NCBI RefSeq assembly: GCF_036850765.1
Contig: NC_089496.1
Coordinates: 47,420,113-47,484,112 of the forward strand
Length of the DNA stretch: 64,000 bases
Source of the DNA: Saccopteryx bilineata
Taxonomy: Eukaryota > Chordata > Mammalia > Chiroptera > Emballonuridae
Direction of reading: 5' to 3'
In this document: positions 45,488 through 56,994 of the stretch, in pieces
Position numbering within the stretch: the first letter of the stretch is position 1
How the letters are laid out: each line of letters begins with the position of its first letter
The notes under the pieces: model-generated
Told to the model about the DNA's origin: nothing
Database searches by the model: none
Seen by the model: the letters and a program-made list of their open reading frames with translations, nothing else
Position numbers and translations under genes: made by a program

Positions 45488-46216
45488 AAGAAGCGTCTCT
45501 TTGTGGCCATTGCCCCTCCTCCCTCTCGTTCCCTTCACCACCACCAGGGACCTCGTAGTTACCGTTTTTTCATAAGAGATCTCTGCCGTTTTGGGCACTG
45601 CTGATGGCCCTTCCTTCCAAAAGCACTTTTGTTGTTGAGACTGTGAGACAACACCGCCCCCCACGTCAGCCCCCCTGTCTCGCCCGTACGCTGGAGTCCC
45701 CAGGGCTCCATCCTCGGCCACCGCCTCTGCCCGTCCTTGTCCTCTCTCTGGGCAATCTGAGCCACTCGGAGTGCCGAGGACCACTCCAGTGCTGGTGGCT
45801 GGTCAGCCTCAGCTCCTGCCGCTCTCCTGGCCTTTAGATGGGAGGGGCAGCTTCTCCTGAGCGTGCCACGGGCACCTCCTGTCACCTCCCCAGCCCAGTC
45901 CCTGCCCCCGTGTTCTTCATCTCAAATCCTTCCCCTCTCACATCCCCACGCCCAACGACCTTGAGGTCACCAGCAAGTCAGGCTGCTTCCCCCACCCCCA
46001 CCCTGTGCCTGAGGTCTTATTTCCCTAAGGCTGGTGGGGGGAGACCTCTGCTAGCATGAGCTGTTGTCTCCAGGGGCCCGGCGTCAGACCGGGCATGGCT
46101 GGGGTAGGGCAGTGCCTTGCCTTTGCCCAGGATGGCTTTCTCTGCCAGGATGGCAGCAGGTCTGGGGCCCATCTGCTCAGCCTCCTGGGCTATCGGAACT
46201 CACCGCCCGTTCTTAC

Positions 46217-46233
46217 ACACCCCCCCCCCCCCC
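46217..46233. repeat. Poly-C run
   Basis: CACACCCCCCCCCCCCCCAG: a C-homopolymer ending in an acceptor-like CAG, about 200 bp before the true exon f acceptor. Confidence 0.85.
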
Positions 46234-46430
46234 AGGGCCAGCGAGTCTTCAGTGCCCTTTGCTCCTCCTCCAGCCCCACCCGGGGCCCCTCCCTCTTGGC
46301 TCTTCCTTCGGTCCTCTTGTAAGGGGGTACCTCCCAGGCTCCGCAGGAGCCCCTCTGGGTGGCGTAGGAAAGGACAGGTCCTCAGTTCGTGTCCCCATAG
46401 GCACAAACACACTCCCTTTTATGTCCACAG

Positions 46431-46532
46431 GCTGCTGCAACCTTCGAATGCCCACAGGACCCACTGCCTGGCCCTGGCCATCGCGGACATCCTGTGGCGG
46501 GCGGGGGGCCGCGAGAGAGCCGTGGTCACGCT
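46431..46532 (+). CDS. MINDY4: MINDY4 internal exon f
   Basis: The acceptor is TTTTATGTCCACAG ending at 46430 and the donor is GTAAGT at 46533. The first base completes an Arg codon. Then 33 codons read [20 protein letters not shown] and on through [12 protein letters not shown], matching the human LQPSDAHRT, ALADI and [11 protein letters not shown] blocks. This is a helical part of the catalytic domain after the active-site helix. The last two bases begin a Leu codon. It is separated from exon e by an 8.4-kb intron containing four minisatellites. Confidence 0.95.
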
Positions 46533-47109
46533 GTAAGTGCTCCCAGGGCAACGTTGCTACCACTTAACCTCGGGCTGGCACAGCTGTGGGCAGGCTGTCT
46601 GTGTGTCCTCCAGGATAAGGACAGCGTCTGGGTGCCTTCCGAGATCCCTGCCCTGTGCCCCACGCCGGGACCACCCAGAGCGGCAGTCTGCTGTGCCAGG
46701 CAGCCTCACGGGGGGGGGGGGGGCTCATTCTCATCTCAAGATGGGGTAGGACCCGCCCTGCCTCCCTCCCTGGGGAGCTCCTGGAGACAGGCCTTGCCGA
46801 GAAAACCTCTCCCCTCTATAATTTCCTGATCCAGACGCCTCGGAAAGCAGCCCTCAACTGACCTTGTCACCCTTCCCCTGATTTGTGCCCTCACAAAGCA
46901 TGCTCTGTTTGCTCTGTCACTTGCATCCCTGTTCCTTTGAGGAGGGAGGGGACACAGGTGAGCGGTCGGTGCTGGAGCCACAGTCTTGTGGCCGCTACCT
47001 GCCTCCTACACGAGGTGAAGGAGGCCATCCTTGTAATCCCCACGGCCTGCTGGCTTCTCAGTCTGACCCTTCGGAATGGACACATCACTTCTCCTAGCCA
47101 GGTGGCCAA

Positions 47110-47290
47110 GTTCTAGTAAAGAGGGTGCCTTTACCCAACATTGTCGCCTATTGGCTGTGTGACCTTGGGCAGTTGACTGAACCTCTCTGTGCCTCATCTG
47201 TTTACTCTGCTGAAAAATGGGGGTGATGATGATTACATAATTGGTTGATTATGAGGGAATGAAATGAGTCAATATAAATAAAACGATGTA
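47110..47290 (+). repeat. MIR fragment
   Basis: TATTGGCTGTGTGACCTTGG, GCAGTTGACTGAACCTCTCT, GTGCCTCATCTGTTTACTCT and GAAAAATGGGGGTGATGATG: forward MIR core. A short reverse-like MIR tail follows near 47355-47410 (GCTCAGGACGATATCTGGCG). Confidence 0.8.
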
Positions 47291-47796
47291 TAATGGTAAT
47301 ATTACCTATCGGCTTAAATCATACATCCATATCAATAAGTGATAAATCACAGCACATGTGGGGTGCTCAGGACGATATCTGGCGTGTACTAAGCGCTGTG
47401 TCAGTGTAGGGCTCATCGTCGTCCTTGTTCCTACAGAGTGCTCGTCCTTGCTGCCCATGCCCTGTTAACCGATTACCCTGCCCCCGAGGAGCTGCCTGGC
47501 AGCCCTGAGAGCAGGTGGGGCCAAAGGTCAATGCCCGCCTGCTTTGCAGACGAGGAAAAAGAAGCCCAGAGCGGGGCAGTGGTGGGTCCAAGGCTACACA
47601 GCAGGCTAGTGGCACAGTGGGCCCCGAACCCCCGCCCAGTGCCTAGTCCGTGCCTCACTGGGCTGCACAGGCAGGACGCTGTGAGAGCAGGCCGCTGGGG
47701 CCCGTGGGGCCTCGGAGAGGACAGAGGCCGGCATTCCCGACGTCCCGCACACGACGGGCAAGTCAGCCTCCCGTTGTTGTCGGGCGTGTATTTGTC

Positions 47797-48172
47797 AGCC
47801 GTGGGCGACAGGCGGGCCTCCTCCAGCCGTGGGCGATAGGCGGGCCTCCTCCAGCCAGGGCGACAGGCGGGCCTCCTCCAGCCGTGGGCGACAGGCGGGC
47901 CTCCTCCAGCCGTGGGCGATAGGCGGGCCTCCTCCAGCCAGGGCGACAGGCGGGCCTCCTCCAGCCGTGGGCGACAGGCGGGCCTCCTCCAGCCGTGGGC
48001 GATAGGTGGGCCTCCTCCAGCCAGGGCGACAGGCGGGCCTCCTCCAGCCAGGGCGACGGGCGGGCCTCCTCCAGCCGTGGGCAACGGGCGGGCCTCCTCC
48101 AGCCGTGGGCGACGGGCGGGCCTCCTCCAGCCAGGGCGACGGGCGGGCCTCCTCCAGCCAGGGCGACGGGCC
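47797..48172. repeat. 27/28-bp minisatellite, ~14 copies
   Basis: Units are CCGTGGGCGACAGGCGGGCC plus TCCTCCAG (28 bp) or CCAGGGCGACAGGCGGGCC plus TCCTCCAG (27 bp), mixed in order, with GATAGG, GACGGG and AACGGG variants. It is rich in CpG. Overlapping open frames on both strands are by-products. Confidence 0.96.
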
Positions 48173-48399
48173 TGGCCACGCTCTCCGTCTGCCGTCTTCT
48201 TTCCCATTTCCTTTTTCTCCCACTCTTCCTCAGTGGTGCTCTCAGGACCCAGCCGAGCGGGGAGAACGAGACCGCCTCCCCTCCCCACACACACACCTCC
48301 TCATTTGTCCTCACGGGACAGGACGCGTGGTTTCGCCCTGGCTCAAGGCCGCGTCTCCTTTCCCTGCGCAGGACTCCTGCATCTCCGTTTCCTTTCTAG

Positions 48400-48463
48400 G
48401 GCTTCGGGCACCCAGCAGTTCAGTCCAGCGGGGAAATACAAAGCAGATGGAGTCTTAGAAACG
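48400..48463 (+). CDS. MINDY4: MINDY4 internal exon g
   Basis: The acceptor is TTTCCTTTCTAG ending at 48399 and the donor is GTACGG at 48464. The first base completes Leu, then 21 codons read ASGTQQFSPAGKYKADGVLE and a final Thr. This matches the human TQQFSP-GKYKADGVLET block of the MINDY-3/4 catalytic domain almost exactly. The exon ends in phase 0. The donor is weaker than its neighbours (GTACGG) but follows ACG in the correct frame. Confidence 0.95.
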
Positions 48464-49316
48464 GTACGGTTTCTGGAAAATTATCAGGCAACCTTTGGCT
48501 TTGTGTGGGCACGGTCTCCTTTCCTATAAGTAAATCCTCCCTCGACTGGGGAGGGGCCAGCCCTTCCTGCGGCCCCGGCCAGCGGGACCCTCCACCGGGG
48601 ACTGCGGTGGGCAGAGGTGGGCGGGGCTTTGAGGGTGAGCTCTTGCCAGAACTGACCATATGGCCAAAAAATGGCTGATGGGCAGCCTCTGACAGCGAGG
48701 TTGTGCCAACCCGAAGTTCCCCCTGCAGTCCGCCATAACGCCTTTTGACTAAACCCAGCCTTCCCCGTGTCCCTCTTTACGTTGTCAGCACCTTCTCTGG
48801 GGGGTTGTTCTGTGAGGGGGGAGGGGCGGTGTGGAGAGGACGGGTTAGAAGGCGCAGAGGCCGTTGAAAGGTGAAGCATCGGCCAGAAAACCAGACCTAA
48901 GGAAGACGAAGGAAGGGAGAGAAAAGGAGAAACGTTTGACAATCCAGAAACTTTCCTCCTCCTCCCTGAGGACTTACTAACAGTGACTACGTTCATCTCT
49001 GGACGGAGGATTTTTGCCTGACCTAGTTTGTTTCATTTGACCTCAGTCTGGGCATGTGTGGCCCTGGGAGCCTAGAAGGGGCTCACTTTGCTGGATGTTT
49101 TCTCTAAAAGTGGTTTTTCCTGCCCTGCCCAAGAAAGCAAAAGACACTTACGTCAGCTTCTTGCCACTCGACTCAGGACGCTGTCCGCTGGGCTTAGAAC
49201 CGGCCCGGATGACCTGGATAGGACACGGGCCCCATGCCCCCTGCCCTGCCCCCACCCCCAGGTGCTTCTCAGATCTCCGGGGTGGGGGGTTCACCCATGC
49301 GTTTGTGTCTTTGCAG
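48464..49316 (+). other. MINDY4: Intron g-h of MINDY4 (0.85 kb)
   Basis: GTACGG donor, CTTTGCAG acceptor. The sequence is unique-looking and GC-moderate. I see no repeat or RNA gene in it. Confidence 0.8.
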
Positions 49317-49382
49317 CTCATACTGCACAGTCTGACCTGCTATGAAGAGCTGGTGGCTTTTCTTCAGCAAAGCATTCGCCAG
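49317..49382 (+). CDS. MINDY4: MINDY4 internal exon h
   Basis: The acceptor is TTTGTGTCTTTGCAG ending at 49316 and the donor is GTAGGC at 49383. It encodes exactly 22 codons, in phase 0 at both ends, reading LILHSLTCYEELVAFLQQSI then Arg-Gln. It matches the human LHSLTCYE-LV-FLQQSI block, a helix pair in the catalytic domain. Being 66 nt and phase 0/0, it could in principle be skipped without a frameshift; there is no evidence here that it is. Confidence 0.95.
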
Positions 49383-49491
49383 GTAGGCCCTGGGTCCCCT
49401 TGGCGAGGTGCACCGTTAAGCCTTCTGCTTTGTTTGAGAGGAGATGCTGGCGAAGTGGAGCTGGCACCCTCACACCCACCCTGGGGGGTGG

Positions 49492-49605
49492 GGGTGGAGG
49501 CCGGGAAGGAGACGGTGCTGACCCTGGGCGCCGTGGCTGAGGGCGGGGGTGGAGGCCGGGAAGGAGATGGCGCTGGCCCTGGGCGCCGTGGCTGAGGGCG
49601 GGGGT
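49492..49605. repeat. 55-bp tandem duplication
   Basis: GGAGGCCGGGAAGGAGA to GGGCGCCGTGGCTGAGGGCG occurs twice in tandem with three or four substitutions. A short GGGGTGG tail follows. Confidence 0.85.
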
Positions 49606-49635
49606 GGGGGGTGGGCTGGGGGGCAGGGGCCCGCT

Positions 49636-49722
49636 GCCGCCATCGCGTCGCTGAGGGCCGGCCCTGAGGTACAGGTGCTGCCATCGCGTCGCTGAGGGCC
49701 GGCCCTGAGGTACAGGTGCTGC
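49636..49722. repeat. 41-bp tandem duplication
   Basis: CATCGCGTCGCTGAGGGCCG plus GCCCTGAGGTACAGGTGCTG repeats twice with almost no differences (starts 49641 and 49682), so it is probably recent. Confidence 0.9.
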
Positions 49723-50768
49723 CACAGCGGGGGCTGCAGCGCGGTGGGGGGGCCGAGCGAGGGGACTCGATGGTGAGAGCTTCCTCTCGGGCTGAGCCGA
49801 AGCCGCCACCTCCGGAAGCCAAGAACCCGTTGTTGGCGAGGGGGAGCCAGCACCAGCCGGGGCGGTGACGAGAGCACGGATTTCTGGGCTGCGTCGGCGG
49901 TCTGAGCACTGCTGATGGAGCGCCTGCTCACCACCCCGCCTGGTGTCCTGGGGGGCGGGGCCGGGTCTGACAGAGCACGTGGAGCGCCCCCCCCCCCCCA
50001 GGAGATCTGGGCGCCCGTCTGGCTGTGAGAGGGGCCGGAACATGGCCAGGACCCGGGAGCAGCACAGCCAGGGGCTGGGGGCCTTCGGCGTGGGGCTGCG
50101 GCTCGTCTTTGTGGAGGATGGCTGGAGCTGAGTGCTCCGAGGGGAGAGAACGTGGTCCTGGAGGTGTGTGTAGGCTACACCCCTTCGTGGCTCCATGGCC
50201 TTGGGCCTCGAGTGGGGGTGACAGTAGCAGGGCCAGCCTCGGAGCACTGGGCAGAGTGCCCGGCTCCACGTCGCAGGGACCGTTAGTGTTCCTCGTGGAC
50301 AGCGTGATCGCCGTCTCATCACGGTTTAAGGCGGCCCTGAGAGGTTAGGTATAGACAGGAGAAGGGAGAGGGAAGCCTGGCAGAGGGCGGTGCTGTGTGG
50401 GCCCAGGCCGAGAGGCCAGTGGCCTGAGATCCCGAACTGCAAGGTTCCCCGGTGTTGACGTCGGTGTCAGCTGAAGGACTCTCTCCTGGGCCGAGCCGCT
50501 CTCCTGGGGTGCGGCCACTCCCTCTGCCGCCTCTGGGCTGCAGCCTTGGCTCCTTGAGGCTCTTTGAGGCCCCGAGAAGGTGTTAGAAGACTTGGCGGTG
50601 AGCCTGGAGGTGGGAGAACTTGCCAGATGTGGGGGCAACCTGGACACTCCGGCGGTCACTGTCCCCTTTCCCGGCACAGTGCACCACAGACCAGGAAGTG
50701 CCCTGGCCCTCCCAGCACGGACACCCCTTGGGCAGGAACGGGGGGCCTGCTGAGTCCATGGGAGGCAG

Positions 50769-51128
50769 GTGTGTGGTCTCTGGGGCATTGACCCACCTGA
50801 ATCCTCACCCCCAGAGTGTGGTCTCTGGGGCATTGATCCACCTGAATCCTCACCCCAGAGTGTGGTCTCCGGGGCACTGATCCACCTGAATCCTCACCCC
50901 CAGAGTGTGGTCTCTGGGGCACTGATCCACCTGAATCCTCACCCCCAGAGTGTGGTCTCCGGGGCACTGATCCACCTGAATCCTCACCCCCAGAGTGTGG
51001 TCTCCGGGGCACTGATCCACCTGAATCCTCACCCCCAGAGTGTGGTCTCTGGGGCACTGATCCACCTGAATCCTCACCCCCAGAGTGTGGTCTCTGGGGC
51101 ATTGACCTACCTGAGATCCTCACCCCCA
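50769..51128. repeat. 45-bp minisatellite, 8 copies
   Basis: Unit GTGTGGTCTCTGGGGCACTG, ATCCACCTGAATCCTCACCC, CCAGA; one copy is 44 bp. C/T variation is seen at CTCYGGGGCA and CAYTGA. It is stop-free in several frames, giving spurious open frames on both strands. Confidence 0.96.
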
Positions 51129-53094
51129 GAGCTGTTGCCTTGGGGGCGACTCAGTCCCGGGAGAGCCCAGAGCCTGGCCGGGGGACCCAGACTAGGTGCT
51201 GCCTCCCTGCACTGGCCGCTCTGTCCGGGAGGTGCAGGGGAGGGGCGCAGGTGTGAGAGGTCCTGGCCTAGGTGTCAGGAGTCCCGGCCTGGCTGTCACT
51301 TGTTGTCTGTCCCTGGCTGTCTCTGATTCTCCGTGGGCATAACCCAGTGAGCCATCTGCCAACTCAGTGTGCCCCCCCCCGGCCCAGTGTGGCCACAGGT
51401 AGCCCGTAGCAGGGGCCTGGGGACCTTGGTTCCTTGTGGCCTCAGGAAAGGCACCGGGTCTCGGTTGCCTATCTGGAAAATGGAATATGGACTAATGAGT
51501 AGATCACTCCCAGCTCTTTACCATCCAGCTGTGGTTCTTTAATAAGAAACATAAACGCAGGGGAAAGAATGGCTTCCAAATTAAGTACCAGGCACTCTCC
51601 ATATGCAGAAAGGAAACCTATTATTAAACACTCCCAGAGTGTTGTGATGATGTAGCGACACATGTGAGAGCAAAGCCTGATACCGTCAGTGTACATGATC
51701 TGACCAGGGGGGCCACAGCCAAGGGTATCTGTGCTCACATTGTCGGGTGGAGCCGATTGTGACAATCGGGAGCCACCGAGGCCAGGAGAGCGAAGTGCCT
51801 GGTGAGGCTTCTGGGGGGCAGAGGAGGGGCCCTGGGGCGATTCTGTGACCCAAGCATCTGAGTCCCCGTCACTGCCCACTGATGGCCCCTGAGTGACCCC
51901 TCAGCACTGGAGTCTTCTACATCCTTGAGTATAAGATGGGACCTTCCTCCTCCCTTCGCCTGTACCCCCAGGGTGACCACAAAACCCAGCAAGACAGCGA
52001 CTGTGACAGAGGTTGAGAGGGTGGGGCTGGCCCCAGGGGAGGGAGCTGCCCTTTTCCCCTCGGCCTCTGGGCTCAGAGCGATTCCCCCTTCCTGCCCGGC
52101 TCTGTCCCTGGTTCAAGTGGTCCGTGGCCGGCCCTGCTCTCTCTGGAAGGCCGTGTTTTCCCTGCACTTTAATTTGTGTTTTTGCTGGAAGCCATGGAGC
52201 TGCCTCAGCACTACCCTCACCGAATTCATTTTTCATGGCCTGGGCCTAAGAGGGCTGGATCGTGCCAGGGCTGGAAATGAACACTGAGCCATCTCTGCCC
52301 AAAATAAATAGCCTCCTGGCTGAGTTTTCATTACCGCTCGCCCTCTGGGCGAGATGTCTGGCTGGCCCGCGTGCGCTGGGGGTGCCTCCGCCCCTGCCGT
52401 GACTGGGGCTCCTTGGTGGGCTCAGGTCTCTGCGGGCCAGAGCAGTACCGGCCCTTCTTCCCAAGTGGGGCTGGCCGTTCTTCCAGATCCGGGTGATGGT
52501 TTCCGGCCTCTCAGCGTAGGCGCCTGGCCCTGTGGTCTCCCATGTCTTGGCAGCTTGAGTTTGATGAGATAATTTTAATAATTTTTTTTTTAAAACAAAG
52601 TGGGATATTGGTGCCATTCAGTCATGGTCTGGCAAGGGCCAGGAGCCCGGCTGGGGGTCGTTTCCTCGCCGTCTGGAGTCTCACCTACCCAGTCCACAGG
52701 AGGCCGCGGCCAGGGCTCGTGCTAGTCCCCTTGAGGGTGTTCCAACGACCGCGGAAAGCCTGGCCCTAGTCGTAATAACAGTCCTTCACACTTACAGAGG
52801 GCGAGGGCTTACAACGGGCCTCTGTGTCCCCTCCCTGCAGTCCTGAGGGGGGACGGGCGCTGCAGGCGTGGCGCAGGGGGAAGCAGATGGAGGAGTCGTG
52901 GCCTCCCCGAGCCAGGGTTCGAGCCCGTGGCCGGAGTCGGTAGGCACTTTAGAAGGGGAACTGAGATGAAGGGCGCTTTGCAACATGCACGTCTGGGGTC
53001 GGGCTGCGGTGAGGGCGCAGGTGGCCCATGTCCTCCGGGGCTACGTTCCCGGGGCAAGGACGTCAGCCCTACTCTCTGCAGTCGTCAGAGCGCG

Positions 53095-53190
53095 CACCAC
53101 AACCCAAAGTACGCGTGTGTTATCCTTGCTTTGCAGATGGGGAAACGGAGGATGACAGGTGACCGGCCTGAGGTCACAGAATTGAGTTGA
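53095..53190 (-). repeat. MIR fragment
   Basis: GTGTTATCCTTGCTTTGCAG, ATGGGGAAACGGAGGATGAC, CCTGAGGTCACAGAATTGAG: reverse MIR core. Confidence 0.6.
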
Positions 53191-53309
53191 GATTGATATA
53201 AGATTGTTGTTGACTCACTCATTCCATTCCTACTTCCAAAAAAAAAAAAAAAAAAAGGTTGTAAAGTTACTTTCTGAAAAATGACGTCCTCGGTCATTTC
53301 TGTGTTCTG

Positions 53310-53600
53310 ACTATGGTAAACCTGCCCTCTGGCCTCAAGGCCTTTGCACGTGCTTTTCCTCTCACCTGGAACAGCGTTCCCTTCTCTCTTGACTCCTCCT
53401 TGTAGCTTGGGGTTCTGTTCAGACGCCACTTCCTCCAGAAAGCCTCCCTTGACACGCCCTCCATCCCTAATTCCTGTCGTGTTGAAGGCCCTGTGATTCC
53501 CATCAGAGAAGACCCCTCCCCACCCTTTTCAGTGGCTACTGTTCTTTCTTCCCTTAGTTACTTCCACGAGGTCAGGTCTATGTCCATCTGTTCACGAGGA
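53310..53600 (+). repeat. L2-like fragment
   Basis: GGCCTTTGCACGTGCTTTTC, CTCACCTGGAACAGCGTTCC, CAGACGCCACTTCCTCCAGA and AAGCCTCCCTTGACACGCCC follow the antisense L2 3' region closely. Confidence 0.75.
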
Positions 53601-54114
53601 CAGCCTCAGCAGGGAGCATCCTTTTGGCACAGAAATGTCATGTGGTACTTTTTCTTTTTTCTTTTGAATGACTAATTGAATTACTGGATGAAAGTAAAAA
53701 CTATATTTTGAGAAAAAGATATAATTTTATCAGGAGCTTAAGCTAAAATAATTATGATAGTTGAGCACCATATTGGGCTCTGAGCTTCCTAGCATCCAAG
53801 GCAAAAATGGAAAATATACGTTCTATAATTCTTATCGTTCCAGGAAAAACAATGATAAAAAGCCATTTGGTTGTAAGTCCAAAAAGAAACTGATCACATG
53901 TAAGGAACTGACTATTTTAACAGGCAACATCTTTCACAGCAGTTCAGAGAAGTGGTATTGTCACCAAAGTGGGATGAGTAAGGTCTTCATACTGATTTGG
54001 AGCTAGGGGATGGCGTTTCGTTTTTCTAGGGAACTGAAGTAACCTGGTCCAGCCCAGTGGCCTGTGGCCTGCGGGGCTCACTGGACAGGTGGGCAGTGCA
54101 GAGCCAGCATTGTC

Positions 54115-54330
54115 CTGACAGCTACACAGGTGCTGGGCCCTGCTCTAAGTGCTTTACAAAGATTATCTCAGTCTTCACAGTAACCTGAAGAGCGTAGGTC
54201 CTATTATTCTTTCCCTTGTTCACAGATGAGAAGACTGGGGGCAGAGAAGTTAAGAAGTGTCCTTGTGGTCACGTAGCTAGGAGTGGCCAAGCTGGGATTT
54301 AAACCCAGGCAGCTGGACCTTGGGCTGTGG
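54115..54330 (-). repeat. MIR element, near full length
   Basis: CTGCTCTAAGTGCTTTACAA, ATCTCAGTCTTCACAGTAAC, CAGATGAGAAGACTGGGGGC, AGAAGTTAAGAAGTGTCCTT, CACGTAGCTAGGAGTGGCCA and GGGATTTAAACCCAGGCAGC: reverse MIR from 3' end to tRNA head. Confidence 0.85.
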
Positions 54331-55122
54331 GCATCAAACCAGGGTCGGGACTAGGGGAGACAAATAAGGTGCTCACCTTGGGTGCAGAATTCAAGGGGGT
54401 CCCCAAAACCTCAGTAATCAGCATAAATAATATTGTAATACAATAGCTAAAAATTAACAAAGTTAATCCAAAAAATTCATAAGGAGGCAACATATAAAGA
54501 TTTTTATAAAAAACCAGAACCTCCCTTTCTCATGCCCAGCAGACCTCACTGCCCCTCCTGACAGGTCGGCCCCAGCCGGCTCTCTGCGGCTGTGCCCATG
54601 GCAGGGTTCTTTGGAGTAAGGTATTTGGAGTCAGAGGGCGCCCCCTGCAAGCCCACCGGGCTGTTACCAGCTGCATGACCTCGGGCCCCTTGCTCGGTTT
54701 CTGAGCCCCGACTTCCTGACGTGGCCGAGGGCAGCAATGGCTGCTCCTGGTGTTTGTTCTCACTGCGTTCCTGATGGAGCAGGCCTGTGAGAGTTTGAAG
54801 GGTGACAGCGGGAGATGCTTGCATTGGACAGGGGTGGGGGTGGGGGGAGCTGCTTCCGCCGCTGTTGTATCCTGACCTCCAGGACTTGCAGGTCTAGGGT
54901 GGGCTCCTTGGTGGGCACTGTGTCTGCTGCCATTGTCACTCAGGCTGGGGTGTTCCTCGGCCTTGAGGGGTCTGGCATGGTGAGGCCGGGACAGGGTCTG
55001 CCTTGGGGCCACGCAGCCGCCTCTGGGGCTCAGGGGCAGCTGCTCCCTGGGCTGTGGCCCCCAAGGAAGTGAGAGGAGGGAGGTGCGGGCCTGATGGGTG
55101 CTCCTCCTTTCTCCCCTTCCAG

Positions 55123-55190
55123 TTTGAAGTGGGCCCCTTTGGATGCATCCTGCTCACGCTGTCTGCCATCCTGTCCCGGTCCATAGAGCT
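55123..55190 (+). CDS. MINDY4: MINDY4 internal exon i (last exon in window)
   Basis: The acceptor is CTCCCCTTCCAG ending at 55122 and the donor is GTGAGT at 55191. Twenty-two codons plus 2 nt read FEVGPFGCILLTLSAILSRS then Ile-Glu and a split Leu. It matches the human FEVGP-GCILLTLSAILSRS block. The remaining catalytic-domain exons, including those for the active-site His and the C-terminus, were looked for in 55191-64000 and not found, so the gene continues beyond the window. Confidence 0.95.
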
Positions 55191-56699
55191 GTGAGTACCC
55201 TCCGCCCTCGGTTCCCGGGGCGGCTTATCTGTCTTCTGTCTCGTTCCTGTGCCCCCCCCTCAGAGCCCAGCGCAGTGCTTGGTGCCCAGTGGTGTGCCCT
55301 TAGTGAGCCTGGTTGGAAGGAGGAAAGGCTGGTGGAGCGGAGAGCCCTTACCCTCTGCGGACACCCGTGTTCAGTGCTGCCTGCTCTCTGGTCTCCACAC
55401 GTGTGCTGGGAGTGCGGGGGTGACCTGAGACTTTACTGGGTCCACTTCACGCATGTGGACTCCCCAGGGACATGTGCGGGGAGGGACACTTGAGTCTGAG
55501 ACCTGTGAGCTGACCGAGGGCCCCTCAGAGCTCAGGGGAAGGGGACTCACCCTCGGCCAAGGCCGTCCGCAGGCTGTGAGGCTCGGGTCTGTGCCAGCCC
55601 TGAGGAGGTGACCGGGCGGGAACCCAGGGGGCCTTGGAGGCAGAGGGCGCAGAAGGCTGGGTCCCCAACCTTCGGTGTCCTTATCAAATGTGACCTCTGG
55701 GCCGCCTGAGAGCTGGAGCTCCCCCGTCATGCTCATTCCCTAGGAGCCTTCTTACCCATGTTTGTCACCGGGGCATTTTGTCACCAGGGAGAGTTCAGAT
55801 TAATGGCACATTAATAGTCTTGTGAAGTACGATTGATTGCGCTGTTCACTTCCAAGCAGAGAGCAGGCCCGGGGTGTGGAGACCTGGGGGAGTGTCTATC
55901 TGCTTTGCGGTGTTTGGCGTTGGGGAGCACTTGGGAACAGCCCTGAGCAGGTGGGCCCTGCGCAGTGGGGAGCTGGAAGGCGTCACTGTGCGGTGCCCAG
56001 GCCGGGGAGACCCCGGGGAAGGAGACACTTGCTCCTGGGGCTGGGTCTGGGCGGCCCGCCCTTGCTGCCCGCAGCCGCTGGTGCTGGGGGGAGGCCGGCT
56101 GGGGCCCTGAGGCCTGGTGCCTCCGGCCTGCCTGCTGCGTGCTGCCACTGACCTCATTAAGTGCGTGTGTGCGCACAGCGTTTTCTGCTGGCATTCTTCT
56201 CCTAATCCTGCCATAATGACGCGATTCATTCCCGGCCCGGCTCACGTGCGTGGGGAGCGTAAGCAGCACCGCCTCCCTCCCCAGCCTGGGTTTGCTAATC
56301 CCGGGGCTGACAGCGTTGTGGCGGCGGCAATGTGTGTGTGTGGGGGTGTCTCCTGGTGTAGGTTAGACCCCTGACCTCGCTGGAGGGGCCTGGTGAGATC
56401 TGCCTGTGTGATCCTCTCAGCCTCAGTTTCCCCATCTGTAGAGTGTCTTGTTCAGCCCTGGGGGGCGAGGCCCTGGCTCACCAGCCTGGGGGCTGGCTCT
56501 CTGTTCACTCGCCTGCTCCTGTGGGGAGTGGTTCTGGCAGCCTGTCTGGGCTGCTTCTCCCCCACCCCCTCCGCCTCATCCGTCCCCGCCCAGGCCGAGG
56601 CACCTGGGGGACATGTGCAAGGAAGGCTGCCCTGCTGGACCCACAGAGCCTCATGCTCATGGGCCTGAAGCCAGAGTCCTACCAGACCCCTTCCCGTTC

Positions 56700-56730
56700 A
56701 CCACACACACACACACACACACACACACAC
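56700..56730. repeat. (CA)n microsatellite
   Basis: About 14-15 CA repeats, preceded by CGTTCAC and followed by CAGCTGCAG. Confidence 0.93.
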
Positions 56731-56994
56731 CAGCTGCAGTCACCTGCCCTTGTTCCCGGGCAGGGGAGAGAGAGTATGTTAATGACAGACCCCTTCCCTT
56801 CATGGCCCTGAGGCCCTTCCCGTAGCCTGGAGGCCGACAGCTTGGAGGTCTCCCTGGCAGCGTGGCCAGCCAGCTCCGCCCTCCAGGAGGCCTGGCACAG
56901 AGACCTGCACTAGTGCTGGACTCGGGAGGGCACTGGCCGGGTTTGTCTCGCTCCTGTGGCCTCCCTGCCCCTTTTCTGAGAGGACGGTGTAGAG

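Larger units (their letters stand above)
37989..46430 (+). other. MINDY4: Intron e-f of MINDY4 (8.4 kb)
   Basis: Bounded by GTGAGT and GTCCACAG. It carries an L1 remnant with a Tigger/mariner-like insert, an L2-like fragment, a VES-like SINE and three minisatellites (90, 64 and 46 bp). 41680-44780 is mostly GC-rich sequence with nothing I can name, apart from a MIR-like patch near 42745-42830 (GGGGAAACCGAGGCCCAGGG). 45490-46430 likewise holds only a poly-C run near 46217-46233. Confidence 0.75.
46533..48399 (+). other. MINDY4: Intron f-g of MINDY4 (1.9 kb)
   Basis: GTAAGT donor, CCTTTCTAG acceptor. It holds a poly-G run (46709-46723), a MIR (47110-47290) and the 27/28-bp minisatellite (47797-48172) only 230 bp before exon g. 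Nothing else was recognised. Confidence 0.8.
49383..55122 (+). other. MINDY4: Intron h-i of MINDY4 (5.7 kb)
   Basis: GTAGGC donor, CCCTTCCAG acceptor. It holds 55- and 41-bp duplications just after exon h, a 45-bp minisatellite, an L2-like fragment, a poly-A run (53238-53256) and two MIR pieces. 51130-53080 and 54350-55120 show nothing firm; an AT-rich repeat-like patch at 54355-54510 (AAGGTGCTCACCTTGGGTGC) is unassigned. Confidence 0.75.

Noticed and set aside
45011..45784. 257-codon open frame on the minus strand
   Set aside because: Most of it crosses the 46-bp minisatellite, which is stop-free on that strand. The repeated FPFPGL/FPIPGA peptide is a by-product.
47473..48314. Overlapping long frames on both strands, up to 273 codons
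   Set aside because: They span the 27/28-bp minisatellite and are open in several frames at once, which is typical of GC-rich repeats and not of a gene.
49318..50322. 334-codon open frame on the minus strand
   Set aside because: It begins in unique intron, crosses the 55- and 41-bp duplications and runs antisense through MINDY4 exon h. Its Pro/Arg/Ser-rich composition is that of translated GC-rich intron.
50769..51128. CRISPR-like regular direct repeats
   Set aside because: This and the other arrays are pure head-to-tail tandem repeats without unique spacers, in a mammalian intron.
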